The notes below the pieces were generated by a model, which did no database searches, was not told where the DNA came from, and was given only the letters and a program-made list of their open reading frames with translations. Both the position numbers and the translations under genes were made by a program. From Marvania coccoides (lineage: Eukaryota > Chlorophyta > Trebouxiophyceae > Chlorellales > Chlorellaceae), in the NCBI GenBank assembly GCA_963854735.1, contig OY978109.1, positions 1-64,000 on the forward strand: a DNA stretch of 64,000 nt. The letters run 5' to 3'. Shown here one piece after another: positions 43,701 through 55,839 of the stretch (its first letter is position 1; each line of letters opens with the position of its first letter).

Positions 43701-44181
43701 CAAACTTGACAAAGTGCAGCTTGCCGCCACGCGTTGAGGACGCCAGGTGGTTTCTGGAGAAGTAGGTTAGTTTTATGAGGGACCCGCCAATGTCCAGCGC
43801 TATGTGCGACACGTACTCGCTCTGGTGGGGTAGCAGGATGGAGGGGGCGGCCTTGCGACGACGGGACGCCTCGTCTGGTTTGGTGGTGCGTGGGCAAGAT
43901 GGGGGATAATAAAATTGTGGGACACAAAATTCTATGCGCGACGAAAAGAAAAATGCCAACTACTCACCTCTGTCAACTTGGGAGGGCAGCACGGCAGACC
44001 ACTCCTGGCTGATGGTGGCCCCCGTGACATCTAGCCCAGGCACCTCCTGGAGGTGCATCTCGTCCTCTCCAGGCAGGCCGTCGCCGGTCAAAGACGCGGG
44101 CAGCGGGCCTCCGCCCACAGCCCAGGTAGCGGCTGGGGGGGAGCCAGACACGTCGACGCTGCTCTCCGCCGAGTCGCCCAT
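40778..44181 (-). CDS. PANK: bifunctional pantothenate kinase / DUF89 phosphatase, 1038 aa
   Basis: Exons are 43968-44181, 43579-43874, 42146-43457 and 40778-42072 (3117 nt). The first half is a type II pantothenate kinase: ALDIGGSLIKLTYFSR (phosphate loop), ATGGGAFKYAE, NIGSGVSMVRVDG, GTNIGGGTFWGLCSLLTG and FFGGFFIRGHPYTM. It phosphorylates pantothenate in the first step of coenzyme A synthesis. The catalytic Glu of the DE-[LM] motif is present (EREDEMACMVDG, about residue 185), unlike animal PANK4, so kinase activity is likely. The second half (from about residue 608) is a DUF89/ARMT-type metal-dependent phosphatase, with FDWGAKACVDLYY, IVFVDNAGADVVLGMLPLAR and VIIEGMGRALHTN, which in this fusion family dephosphorylates 4'-phosphopantetheine and derivatives. 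A Pro/Ser/Ala-rich insertion of about 115 residues (about 835-950) interrupts the phosphatase domain. Same architecture as Arabidopsis PANK2. Start chosen at the first in-frame ATG, MGDSAESSVDV. Confidence 0.93.
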
Positions 44182-44660
44182 CGTCCGACACGGTCTAGCG
44201 CTGCTTTGGGTGGCTGTCAAAGCTGCAAGTGCAGTTTTTTCATCGAGGTTTCGACCAGACGAAATATCAAATGTAAACGCGTTGGAGGCACACACCAGTC
44301 GCAATGCACATATAATGATGAATGCAAGTGCTGAACACGCTCAGCGGAAGCTCAATTGGGACAAACGCTGGTTTGAACCGAGTTTTTGCGCTCTCGGAGG
44401 CTTTTTCATTCTTTTGGACGCGTGTAGGTATTCTACATTTTTTTTTTAATATACTTCTACCCGGCTTTCGACAACGGCTCCCTCAGCGGGAGGGGCTAGC
44501 TCGCTGTATTTTTTGGGGCTTCTAAATCTTCCCAATTGAACGACAAAGCTGCTGTTTTTGCAACAAAGCGCGACACCATATCGACAACACGTTCTGGATT
44601 GGAGTCTGGGATCCGTGCTTTGCAACTAAACCGCATAAATTCAAGTTGTAAATTTGTCAG
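44182..44660. promoter_or_regulatory. divergent intergenic region, PANK / PEX13
   Basis: 479 bases between the start codons of PANK (minus) and PEX13 (plus). No TATA box or repeat stands out. Call by position. Confidence 0.5.
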
Positions 44661-45682
44661 ATGTCAGGTGAGAGAGCGTTCCCGTTTGCGCTCACCTAGT
44701 GCGCCCTTTTCACGCCACGTGTACCCCGTTTTCACCAACCCCCGCCCCCGCCCTCGCCGCAGACCGGCCCTCCCCCCCGAAACCCTGGGAGCGAAGCCGC
44801 CCTTCTGGCGCCACCTCCTCCTCACCCCCTACCCCAGCTGAGGGCATGCCAAAGCCATGGGAAGGGTCACCCAACAGCGGTACCCAGAACACTGCCCAGC
44901 CCCAGGCCCTGCGCCCCTGGGAGCGCACCGCACTTGCCGGCAGCACGCCAGGAGGGGCAGCCTACTCCTCGCCCTATGGCGGCGCTGGCGGGGCATACGG
45001 CTCCAGCCTCTACAACCGCCCTGGCTATGGCTCCATGTACGGCACCGGGGGGTATGGGGCTGGCTATGGCGCAGCAGGCGGAGGCTACGGCGGCATGTAC
45101 GGCGGCGCTGGGGGAATGTACGGAGGCAGCTCGATGTATGGAGGCGGCGGCATGTACGGTCGGCCCATGTACGGAGCTGGCGGCTATGGCGGCGGCATGT
45201 ATGGCGGCGGCATGGGGATGGGCATGATGGGCATGGGTGGACCGGGCATGATGATGGGAGGGCCTGGCGGGCCGTGGGACCCCAACGACCCCAACGCACC
45301 TCCCGCGCCACCCTCAGCCTGGCAGGCCATGATGGCAGGCGTGAGCGGCATCATGCATTTTTTCGGGCGGCTGTCCTTCTTGGTGGATGAAAATGCGCAC
45401 GCGGTGCACTTTTTCGTGAGCGCGCTGCTGCAGCTGCTGGACCGGTTTGGGTCGCTGTACGGGGAGCTGGCCAGGTTCGTGCTGCGCCTGCTGGGCATTA
45501 GGACTAAAGAGAAGAAGGACCAGCAGACCTCAGGGGCGGCACAGGAGCATCAGCAGCAGCAGCTGGGCCATCTTGGCATGAGGAGGCACGCCATGCTGCC
45601 TGGAGCGCCGGGACCAGCAACTCCGCCGCAGGGAGGAGGAGGCGGCCCCTGGGACAGCGTCTGGACCCAGCGGCAGCAATAA
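44661..45682 (+). CDS. PEX13: peroxin 13, peroxisomal import docking protein, 308 aa
   Basis: Two exons: 44661-44667 (only ATGTCAG) and 44763-45682. The 7-base first exon is followed by GTGAGAG, and the intron ends CCTCGCCGCAG; joined, the protein starts MSDRPSPPKPWERSRPSG, which matches the PPKPWER start typical of plant PEX13. A Tyr/Gly-rich segment (about residues 85-190, many MYGGG and GYG units) is the family's hallmark. Then DPNDPNAPPAPPSAWQAM leads into a hydrophobic helical region (MHFFGRLSFLVDENAHAVHF, then SALLQLLDRFG) that sits in the peroxisomal membrane. As in plants, no C-terminal SH3 domain is visible. With PEX14 it docks the PTS receptors. Its 3' end lies about 110 bases from the convergent F-box gene. 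Confidence 0.9.
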
Positions 45683-45790
45683 TAAATGATAAGAATGAAT
45701 TCAGCTTTGATCAAATGCATTTTTCGTTTGTATGTACTCTCGCTTTGTTTTTGTTTTTGTATACAATCCTTACAGTTTTGTAAAACAACT

Positions 45791-47491
45791 TCACATCAGC
45801 CCCAAAGCTTGGACAAGCGCGTCCACCCCCCGCAAGGCCGCCTGCCGCACCCCACGAGAAACGCGCCGACACCCAGCAATGTCCAGCTCAAGTTCGCTCA
45901 GGCAGCCTCGCTTTCGAGCGCTTTCCACCAGGTACCTCACCCCAGCGTCAGTCACCGACGTGTCCCGGGCATCCACACGCAGCAATCTCCGGCAACCAGC
46001 CAAAATAGCACAAGATTCGTCGTCAAATGCGGTCCCCGTCCCCATGACGTTCAGCTCTTCGAGCGCGCCATAGACCCAGGGGCAAATCAAAACTAGGAAA
46101 CTCGAAAAAGAGGTCAGCAGGCAGGGCGAGGTGTCGTACATTTTGAAATACGTGTTGAAAACGCCAGTCATCGACAGTCGCTTCAGGCCAGGCCATGCAG
46201 TGTGCTGCGGGAGCGCAACAGCCAGGTCCACCCAGTCTATTTGCTTGAAGCCAACCAGGCTCAGCTCTTCTAGGGCCGCCGCCTTGCACAGCATCTGCGC
46301 CAGCACTGCCAGCATCCCTGAGCCACCGAAGCGCGTGAGGCGGCAGACTTTGAGGCCATGCCACCCTGCATTGGCAATCACTGTTTCTGCCGCTGCGCCA
46401 AACTCCTTGTCGATGCTTGCGCTCGAGTGCGTTGCCTTCCACCCAAACGCTGGCGAAACGTACCGCAAATCAAGGTGCACTAGGTTTGGGGCAGCCAGCT
46501 GCAGCTCCAGCATGTTGAGCTGGAAGTCAACGGCGGTTTCGCCAGACCCGCTGAGGCTGAGCATCGTCAGAGCACTCAGCAGCGGCGTGCGCACGACAGC
46601 GCTGGCTTCGCACACGTCCTGAAAGGGGGTTTGCGACAGCCTGGGGCAGTGCTCCACCACCAGCTCCTCCAACGTCGGTTCACCAGGGCAGAAGGTTTGA
46701 GCCAGAAGCACGCTGCGGAGGACAGCATCCAGGCCAGAGCTCAGGGGCAGAACCTCGACAAAAGAGAGGTTGAGGCTCCGCAGCGGCGCAGAGCTGCCGT
46801 CTTCTTCTTCCGGTCGCACCGCCATCTTGAACAAGGCATCAGCCAGCCCCTCTGCGCGCATGCCTGTGCAATAGGACAAATCCAGAGTCTGCAGCAGCGG
46901 GCAGGCGTCAGCGACGGCTGCTAGCCCAGGCACACTGACGGCACCACAACCTGAGAGGCTCAGGCTGCGCATGGCTGACCACATGTGGCATTGCTTCGCC
47001 ATGATTGTTTTTGGTGGGTGGCGTTGCCCCGAAGAAAGGTCCACAGCGGCAAACAGCGCTGGGCACGTTGCCACAGCATCTCGCCATGCCCTGCTGACGC
47101 ACATGGCCACCTGTGCCATGGGCACGGCGCCGTCGTTTTTGCACGCGTGCGTCAGAATGATATGCAGAATTTCTTGGGGCACGTTGAACCTCAAATGCCG
47201 CTGAGCTCCATTGGCAGTCGAGCTGCGTCGCAGCTGCGAGGTGGGTGGCAGCACGCCATCGTGGCCACTGCGAGGAAACTTGGTAGATGGCTGCAGTGGG
47301 GTGTTCTCTGACGGACAGTAGTCTTCGTCATCTGCACACAACGAGGGCGTCGAGATGAGTGAAATAATGGAGGAGAGACGGCAAAGTTTAAGCCCCCGCA
47401 ATAATTAATTAGTCAGATATGCGTGTTGTTCGTATGACTCACCAGAGGAATGGTAGAAGTATGGGATATTCGGTCGTTTTTTGGGTGCCAT
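45791..47491 (-). CDS. F-box/leucine-rich repeat protein, 529 aa
   Basis: Exons are 47443-47491 (MAPKKRPNIPYFYHSS) and 45791-47331. An F-box-like segment spans about residues 75-125: FNVPQEILHIILTHACKND, then VSRAWRDAVATCPALF. Leucine-rich repeats of the cysteine-containing AMN1/GRR1 type follow, for example MRSLSLSGCGAVSVPGLAA, LQTLDLSYCTGMRAEGLAD and LEELVVEHCPRLSQTP. They continue to the C terminus (CLSELELDIAGCRRVSRG). Such proteins recruit substrates to SCF ubiquitin ligases via SKP1. A stretch near residue 435 (CLLTSFSSFLVLICPWV) preceded by GTACGAC could be an unspliced intron, but it is in frame and lacks a clear acceptor, so I kept it as coding. Substrate unknown. Confidence 0.8.
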
Positions 47492-49257
47492 CTAATCTAT
47501 TCAAAAAACTCAAACCTCGACCAATGTTTGTTATTGGGGTGTGCCCTGCTATTACTTCACACTGATTTTATTTTGATTTTTTCTGAGCGAAATAAAATGC
47601 ACTTGAACTCTTATCTTTCTCAACAAAGTGGGTTTTTTTTTAAACAGAAATGTAAAGTTGTTTCAGAGGCGTCCTTGCAGCAGCAGGAGCCCCTCAAGAA
47701 ATCGCTAAAAATCACGAGTGCTGCACGAACCGTCATGGGCTCAAAGGCGGACGTGCGTGTGTGCATCCGGCTCCGCGGCCAGAGGTGCGTGCCCCAGCGA
47801 TGGTTGATTTGATGACTTGTGCAGAAGGGGCGCCGGCCTTGGGCTCTGGGTCAGCGCTGATGGCGTGCCAGTCCCCCGCGTCCAGCCTGCGCTGCTCTCG
47901 CAGGATCGCCTTGGCGACGGCGGGAAGCGATGCCCGCCTCCCCCTTAAGTACCGCAAACACATAGGGGGCCCACGGCCCACGTGCTCTCAACGTGAGGAG
48001 ATGTGGGGTGAGAGATCGATTGTGGAACAGTCGGCGTGAAATTCGTGTTTCCCACTTTAAACCCACCCAATTGGCGGCGTTTCAACTTTCAAGGGTGTTC
48101 TCTTTCACATTTCAAAAAAAGATGATCGCTGTGATCACAAGGAAGGCATTGCGCGATACGCAGCAGCCTCCCGCGAAGTTATCATACGCAAATACCTCTA
48201 TTTTTTCCAAAGTAAATTATGTTTTGCAGAGAGGTACAGCTTGGGACCTGCTTTGCCCATGCTCCCGCTTTCAACCATCTGGGTTTTGGAAAACTGCGTT
48301 CCAGCTGTTGCCAACACTGACGCTGAATACGAGCTTTTTTCGCATATGCAATCCAACACAAGTGTTATCCCCAGCGATTGCCAACGCCAGTGTTGAATGT
48401 CGTTGGAAATAATTCCAAGTGTTGGAGTGTGAAGATCAACACTTGTGTTTTTCAGCATCTCTAGTTTTCAGCGTAAATCTGCGCTTCCACGTAGCACATG
48501 TTTTTCAACGGTGCCGCATTTTGGTAGAAGTGAAGGATTCTGAACATATTTTTTGGCTGCCACCTGCATTTGCCGCCGCTAGCTTCTTCCCCATTCGCTA
48601 CGATTCTTTTATTACACATATTTCAATCGGCATATTATCAAAGACACGAGCAGGCACGCACTAGGTGTGGGCCCCCTGGACCCACCTCATGGAGCGGCAA
48701 CGTTCATAATAAAAATAAAAAAGGGCTAAAAGCAAGAACATCATCCAATCAAACATATTCGCATCATCAAAAGGTGCCAACAAAGGACGCAAAATATACA
48801 GATTTGGGAGAGCATGCAGAACGCTATGTTGATTGAGAATACGAAAAAAAGTAATGCTAGAAAAAAAGCTATATGAAAAATGGTGAAAAGAGGAAAAGTT
48901 AAACAGATGACAATGTTGCAAGGGATCAAGTTGAGAAGAAAAAAAAGAAAAACATTGAATCGAAGAAGGACAAGAAAGCAACGCTGAAGGTCAGAAAACA
49001 AATGTTTCACAAATTTCTTTAAAGGCTTGTGCTGAAAAGCAAGAATCATCATCCACTCAGTCAGGCTATCATCACCATAAAAACAAATATGCTATCATCA
49101 AATCATCATCAAAAGATGAACAAAGGACAAACGTTTTACAAATAGCTTAAAGTTCACTAAGGATAAATCCTTAGTTTGACATGCTAGTATTGAGTAATGA
49201 GTTCGATGGTAATAAGAAAATGCGTGTGTGTGTTTTTTTTCTATGCCCCAATAACCT
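47492..49257. other. long intergenic region with a possible gene relic
   Basis: About 1.8 kb without a supported gene. A minus-strand frame at 47733-47981 contains LRYLRGRRASLPAVAKAILR and looks like a relic exon, while the plus strand has a short ATG frame at about 47734 ending at a possible donor. Positions 48240-48450 are rich in TTGCCAAC, CCAACAC and GTTGG words; similar words occur at 55430-55660. 48700-49150 is purine-rich with repeated ATCATCA. Confidence 0.35.
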
Positions 49258-51360
49258 TCATGCTTCCGCCTGAGCATCGAGCCCGGACACCAGTGGGAAC
49301 ACGTAGGCGCTGCGGCGCTGCAGCACCTCCGCCACCCGGGCATGGTAGTCCTCAGGGTGTATGTCAGACCGGATGCCGGAGGTGTCGCGCGCCTCCATCT
49401 GGCGCTCGAGCTGCACGTTGCCAATACAAAACAGTTTTTGAAAAAGATTATAGAAAGAAATCTGAAAAAGTATGGCTGCATAAGCGCCAGCAAGAAGATT
49501 TCGACATGTTTGAAAGAGCACAGCACGTTACCATACCACGAGCTCGATGTATGCGATGACGGTGGCGGGAAGGAAGTCGATCTGTGCGATCAGCGCCTGA
49601 GTGGAGGTGCCGGCGGGGCGGAAAATACCGGAGCACAGCACCAGCAGCTCCCGGTACCGCTGGTCGGCGTAGGGCTCGTTGCCCAGCGCGCTATAGGCGC
49701 GCCCCTCCAGAACCATGCGCGATACCGTGGCGTCGATGTTGCCGTTGGGGTGGATCAGCAGCCGGCCAGCAATGGCGAAGCCTGAGAACAGCCGCACCCA
49801 GTTCTGCTTCACCTCGCGGGCGACCTCACCGCGGATGTTGACGCGGAAGATCAACCCCACCTACATAATAATCAAGGGGAAAGGGCTTGGTTAATGGCGC
49901 GCTGATTTCAGATTTGATGGCAAAATGGCAAATTAATTTTTTATCACACCCGTTTAACGAGGCCACTGATCTGGTCACGCGCGTGGATGCGCGCGCTGTT
50001 GATGTCGGTATAGCCCAGGTAGAGGGCCACCACCAGCTGCACAAACGGGGCAGAGGGGAAGAAGCCCCCCAGGTTGGGGTCGGCGATGAGCTCGAGCGCC
50101 ATGATGTGCGCCTTCACCTCCTTGGTCTGCAAAATAACATTGGCATGGGGATATTAAAATTAAAACCGAGTTTAATTAAATTGTAATAAACCGCATTAAA
50201 GGGGGAGAAAGACAATTTTAACACCGATAACCAATAAAATACTGAAGGAAAAAAGATCTACCATCTCCCTGTCGCGGCTGTTGGGGGCGCTGCCGTTCTC
50301 AGGGCTGCGCTTTTTTATCTCCTCCAACACATCGTCGAACCGGTCAAGGACCAGGCGCAGCAAGCCTGCGAGGGAAATATATATAAAAAATCGGCACCGA
50401 CGGTGACATATTCTCAACAAGAGAAAGAACCATGAATTTATTCTAACAACGTCAACTTACGTGGAAGAGCCCCGACCTCGGTGCTTTGCCGCTCCAAGAG
50501 GTGAAGGACCCGCTCCATCATGGAAGAGAAAACCGCCTCGACCTCGGTGTGCTCTTGCGCAGCAGCACGAGGGCTGCGGGAGGAGGGCTGGCTGGCGCGT
50601 AGCAGCTCGGGGTGGTGGGGAGAGCCTGCCGGATCGTCGGAAAAGCGGACAAGGCGGGGTGACAAGGCAGAGAGGGGCGCCTGGGGGCCACGCCCGGCTG
50701 GGCTGCGGCGGCCCTGAGCGGCAGCGGGAGGGCTGCCCTCCGTTGCCTGGAACCTTAGGTATCTGGCAGCCATGGGGGCGTCGGGTGCCCGCTGCTCGTG
50801 CTGGGGACGAGCAAGGCGCTCGGCGTCGATGAGCTGATTCTCCTCGGGGGTGAAGTTAGCAGGGTGTAACTCGGGCACGCGGTCGTTGTCGTCCTCCTCG
50901 AACTCGTCAGACTCGTAGGGGAGGGGCACCTCCTCGCTGGAGTAGTAATCAAACTTGGGATCCTCAACAAGGGTGGGCGGACCGCCACGGCGGGGCGCCT
51001 TGAGTGTGGCAGCATCAGGCGAGTGAGGAATGACACGCTTGGTGGTAGCCTTGAGCGATCCGGGCCCGGGGGCGGAAGTAGGGAAGGAGAGGAAAGATCA
51101 CCGTTTAAATTTTTGCTTAATTAAGAAAAACAGCCAGCCCGACAATATATTTGGGATTGCTGGTCCCCGGGGAGGTTGAAATTTGGATGTACAAATTTCA
51201 ATCAAGCGGTGGGAGGTTCAGCAAATGCATACAAACTATAAAGCTCGCATACCTGGCCATCTCCGTTGGCAGAACGCTGGTTGGAGGGACGGGCGGACGG
51301 GGGGCTGGTGTCCATCGCATTGGCAAGAGACGGCTTGCCCCGGGGTTTCCTAGGAGGCAT
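49258..51360 (-). CDS. hypothetical protein, 6 exons, 484 aa
   Basis: Exons are 51253-51360, 50461-51049, 50262-50365, 49950-50126, 49537-49860 and 49258-49410 (1455 nt, phases consistent). The N-terminal half is disordered: a Pro/Ser/Arg-rich start MPPRKPRGKPSLANAMD, then acidic (ESDEFEEDDNDRVPELHP) and Ala/Pro-rich sequence. The C-terminal 250 residues look globular and include a hydrophobic segment (FVQLVVALYLGYTD) and VREVKQNWVRLFSG-like AREVKQNWVRLFSGFA. No family recognised. It lies head to head with the Plavaka-like transposase gene, 342 bp apart, so it could be a partner gene of that element or simply a neighbour. Confidence 0.65.
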
Positions 51361-51702
51361 TGTGGGCGGGGTGGCGTGTGGACGCCGACAACTACTGTTT
51401 GAAAAACAAATTATTTCTGAACAGAACGCGGCGTTGCTCGGTTGTAAACTTGCATGAATAGAAAGATTAAGTACAACGCCCAAGAGGACCATCTGCAGGA
51501 CATGGTACCGGCAAGGGCAACCGTCGGACGGTTGTTAATTTTCAAAATTATTTTGGCCAACCCACGAAAAACTATTGGTTTCCTTTAAAATGCATGAAAA
51601 TATATAAAATAGTCATTCTAAATTCTATTGAATACATACGGCGCCTCTCCGAAACGATACCCACAAAATCGTGTGTTCCACATCTGTGAAAATCAAATCA
51701 AA
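51361..51702. promoter_or_regulatory. divergent intergenic region
   Basis: 342 bases between the start codons of the 484-aa hypothetical (minus) and the transposase gene (plus). It includes GGGCAACCGTCGGACGGTTG near 51516, with a short inverted repeat (CAACCGTC and GACGGTTG). Promoter role inferred from position. Confidence 0.45.
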
Positions 51703-54700
51703 ATGTTCAGGGCGCCCAAGCGGCGCAAACAGGAGTGTCCAGCATGTGGGCGTAGTTTTCAACACCTCCACGTGCATTTGGGGATGCGAGGAGAGTGCTG
51801 GAATCGCTTGATTTCGTCGGTGGCGAGCGTCGGCGCCGGGGCTACACCTGCAGAATGGAGCAGCGACGGCGTTCCGGCGGGAGCTGCAGACGATGGAGAT
51901 GGTGGATTAGAGCCTGCGGAGGTGTTCCATCTGGGCGATTGTGGTCCGCCGTCTTGCGAGGGCTTGCCGCCCCGCTCGGAGTCGGCGAGCTTTTCAAACC
52001 ACGGTGGCATTGAAGCGGCCGACCTAGATCGCTGCATCAACCCGCAATGGGCTCTTGGTGGTGATGACGACGACGATGACGAGGAGGCCCATTCACATGA
52101 GCGACTCTTGGGCCGCCTCGGCCCAAACCTCACCGCCGAAGAGCGAGTGGCGCTTTCTTGCATTCCCTACCTCCCTAGGACTCATGCGGACGACTTGCTT
52201 GATGTTTTCTTCTCGCGCAACCTAGCCCGCTGGCGAAACGTTCCCGCATTTGACGAGTGGCGTGCGAGCGTAGAAGCGGCGGTGTGGGGGCAGCCGTGGA
52301 AAGAGGTGGTCCTCATCGAGGTCAACGGGAAGGTAATCACTTGCCGCGTGGTGAAGCACATTAAAAACGTGCTGCAAGAACATGCCTTCAAGGGGGGTGT
52401 AGTTGCAGCGGCAGACCTTGGCGCAATCAACAACAAGGGAGAGGAGCTCTTTGGGCGGCCCCAGCTTGGCGAGCATTTGAGGGTCCTCATTGTAAGTTTT
52501 TCTTAACGTTGCGATGGCTACTGTTAATAATTTTCCCTGCTTTCCTAATTTTTTGAAATGCAGGCCATTCATAGCCAAAGAAACTTAGGCGAGGAAGTGC
52601 TGGTGGAGCCCTTTGGACTTTACTTCGACGAGACAAAGATGAATCATGCAGCGCTGCGGGTGAAGCCCGTGAACTTCATCGCATTGGGGCTGGACCGCTC
52701 TTCAGTTTTTAAGCGGCGAGGCACCACCAGAATTGCAGACATCCCGGTCCTCGACCACACATCTCTCGGCATTTCTGCAAGCTTTTGTGCGACCTTGCAG
52801 CATTGGGTCACCCAAAAGACGCTGGAGCTCGCCCTTGAAGAGCTGAAGTCGTACACTTTGACGTAAGCGCCATTTGTTTCCTTCTCACAGCTTGAAAAAA
52901 TAGCCATTCACCTTCCACCGCCTGCTTTTCAGGGGTTTGTCGCTGAAAGACCAGTGGGAGTGTGATGCCTGGGTATACCCCGGTTGTTGCGCCATTTTGG
53001 GAGACATTCCTGCGCTTGGCGGTGGACTCCTCGTTGGCACGGGGACAAAGTGCGCCATGCCCGACGTGACATACTTGGTGCCACAACACAGGCTGGACGA
53101 CGCCTTGGGAGAGTACCCGCGCCGCACAGAGGAGGACATGCTGCGCGTTTTCGACGTGGCGGCGGCGGCTGCCGACATGCGGGCGGCGGGCACGATGGGC
53201 AGCAATGCCGCGGTGACAGCGGCAAGAAAAGAAATGAGCAAATATTCGCTGTTGCATGACGTGGTTTTTTTCGACCCAGCCCGCCGTGGTGGCGTGACGT
53301 GTTCGTTACCGGTGGAAAAGGCCCGGGTGCGGCGCCCAGCACTAGCAGGCTTTTTTGCCGCCGACTGCTATCAGCTTGCGATGGCTGATCGCCTGCACAC
53401 CGTTTATAAAGGAGTGGAGCTGTACTTGGTGGCCAACGTTCCTGAGCACCAAACGAAAAAGGGCAAGACTGTGGCTGCGAGTGTTCTCAACTCGTTGGTC
53501 AGCGGAGACGAGAACATTCTGACGAGGGTAAGTAACACACTTTATATTTTGCCTTCTACAAAAATAGAAAATATTTGCAACTCAACAAATATATATATAA
53601 TTGGAAATTTACTTGTTTATTCTTCAAAGCGCAGGTCAACCAATACTTGGCCAAGTGCCCTAAGCACCCCAATCTGCCCATTCCCACCACGGGGATGGAG
53701 CAAGCGTCCATAACCGCCGATGAGCAGCACGCCATCACGCTGATTATCGGCCCAGCGCTGCTCATGGACGAGCGCTTTGAACCGCTCATCCGCTGCCTTG
53801 CCGGTGCGTCGGTTTCTAAACTAAAACCCTGGAAATCGAACCTTTCATTATAACAAAAAAATGCGCCGTCTTTGTCCTCCACGCTGCTTGTTAACCATTG
53901 CTAAAAATCGATTCCCCTCATTTTCCCCACCGCAGCGCTGCTAAAATGGGATGCCGTCCTTGAGCGTGAGATCCACACCAAGGCCACCATTGACCAGCTG
54001 CGCACTCTCCGCATCGACCTGCAATCCGCCGTGCTTGAGCACCTCCACCGCGGCGGGGCTGGCTGGAAGTTGCTCAAATTTTTTGCTCTGCGGAAATTTG
54101 AGGAGGTCATCGAAACGGTAGCCTCCTCCGCCTACACCGACACCGGCTTCCAGGAGCGCTCCCACAAAGACCTGAAGCGCTCGGGCAACTTCACGAATAA
54201 TCGACCGGAGATGATGGCGTCGCAGGTTTCTAGCCACGCTGCGCGTTCTGCGTCCATCTACCGCCTTCTAGACGCCAGCGCGGAGGAAAAGGCTGGGAGG
54301 AGCAGCTTGCAGAAGCGCGCTCTGCAGTACCGAAGGGTGGAGTTCCCCAAGCGGTCGGTGAAGGTGTCGATGGAAGAATTGGCGCTGGGGGAGCGCACCA
54401 CCAACGACACGGCGGCAACCCTCCTGAAGGCAGCTCCCGAGCTGCAGCAGCTGACATACGACGCCGCGCAACTGGCAAGAGACAACGGGCTCGGCGCGCC
54501 CAGGCCCTCCGTCCTCGTGTACGGCACTGCAGGCTGCCCGTACTACCGCCGCATCGGCGCCCCGCCAGAGGCCGTCAAGCTCGTCAGCAAGGTCTTCGAC
54601 AGCCGTATGTGCAGCTCCATTGCCGTGCGGGCGGCAGGATTTTCGCAAGAAGACCCCGTCGAATGGTACGCTGACGTGATTGCCTTTGTGGAGGTGCAAT

Positions 54701-54951
54701 TCGGCCGGGCACCCAAGCGCCTCGTCTTCGTTCGGTGGTACGCCGAAGATGCCGACGCTGACTGGAGGCTGAAGCTGCTGGGGATGCCGCAGCTGAAGGT
54801 GGAGCGGCAGAGTCGCACCGTACGCGGCGCCGGCAATCACACCGTGGATTTTACGCAGCTAGTGGACGTGGCCGAGGTTTTGCGGCCCGTGTACATCCAG
54901 CCGCATCCTTCAAAGGAGAATGTCTCCATTCTGAACCCCTACGTTGCTTAA
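51703..54951 (+). CDS. Plavaka-like (CACTA superfamily) transposase-derived protein, 955 aa
   Basis: Exons are 51703-52491, 52564-52862, 52933-53527, about 53635-53803 and 53936-54951 (2868 nt). The N terminus has a zinc-finger-like ECPACGRSFQHLHVHLG with a trailing cysteine. PFGLYFDETKMNHAALRVKP (around Asp285-Glu286) resembles the YSDET motif of Plavaka transposases, and WECDAWVYPGCCAILGDIP resembles their P-x-L-x-x-Y-x-A-D-Y-P block. LLKFFALRKFEEVIETV followed by GFQERSHKDLKRSGN resembles their C-terminal KFH..E..HID..K region, and LVFVRWYAEDADADWR their RWF segment. Acidic residues that could form a DDE/D triad are present, but I cannot assign all of them. No frameshift or stop, so it is intact or domesticated. 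Terminal inverted repeats were not found by eye. Family call is by pattern similarity only. Confidence 0.65.
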
Positions 54952-55839
54952 AGAGGGGGGTTCAGCATTGGGATAGATGTAATGTAGTCAATGTGCACCT
55001 CAAGGGAGCCAGTCAGAACACATATTGATGAAATACAGGAAATATGAATTTTTTATACTTAAATGACTGGAGGGAGAAGTGAAGCAGTCGAAACAACCCC
55101 ATTTTTATTTAATTGAAAATCGCGGAGGCCGCTCCCTGAGTAGTCCGCTGCCACTTCGACGTGCTAATTCAATGCTAATTATGATATATTTGAATTTGAA
55201 AGCTGGTTCAATGCGCAAGCATTCTGGTTTAAGAGATTAGGTAGGTTTTCGTGCAAATTGTCATCTTGCAAATAATTTCTGAAGATGAGGGCCCGTAGAG
55301 ATTAGCACAGCGTGTGCCTTCCATTTTAAAGTCATTGACATCGCTTGGAGTGGCTGTGGTGCACAGAGAGGAAGCGGGAAATGTGATGAGCGGTCTTGGC
55401 GTTGAAAACTGTAGAAACACAGGCTGAAATTGAGTGAAATGCAACGCCACTGTGTAATCATAGCCATTGACGCTGTGCTGGCCAGCATCATTCAACGCCA
55501 CTGTTGGGAGACGTCGGGAAAATATTTGACATGTTGGGTTGCGTTGTCCAACGCGACTCAGCCCAACGTCGGGCAACACCCACACGAAAAAACGTTGAAT
55601 ACACACATGCTTTCCGACTGTTGCCAGCTTTTACGCTGGAGTGTACCCCGCGCAAAACCCAGATGAACAACCGTGTTTCATATTACAATTCAATTGTTTA
55701 TTGCCAGTGTTACATTACGCTTACACTCAGATCACCAATCAAATCAATTTCCTTCCCTCTTGCTTATTTTTAATTTATAACAGGCAAGATCATCCGTCCA
55801 CGCGTTTTCAACACCTTTACGCTCTACAGCCGCCCCGCA
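54952..55839. other. intergenic region before MDHAR
   Basis: About 890 bases. 55430-55660 is dense in AACGCCACTG, GTTGGG and CCAACG words on both strands and resembles 48240-48450. It could be a worn inverted-repeat element. The last 100 bases are pyrimidine-rich and must include the MDHAR promoter and leader. Confidence 0.4.
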
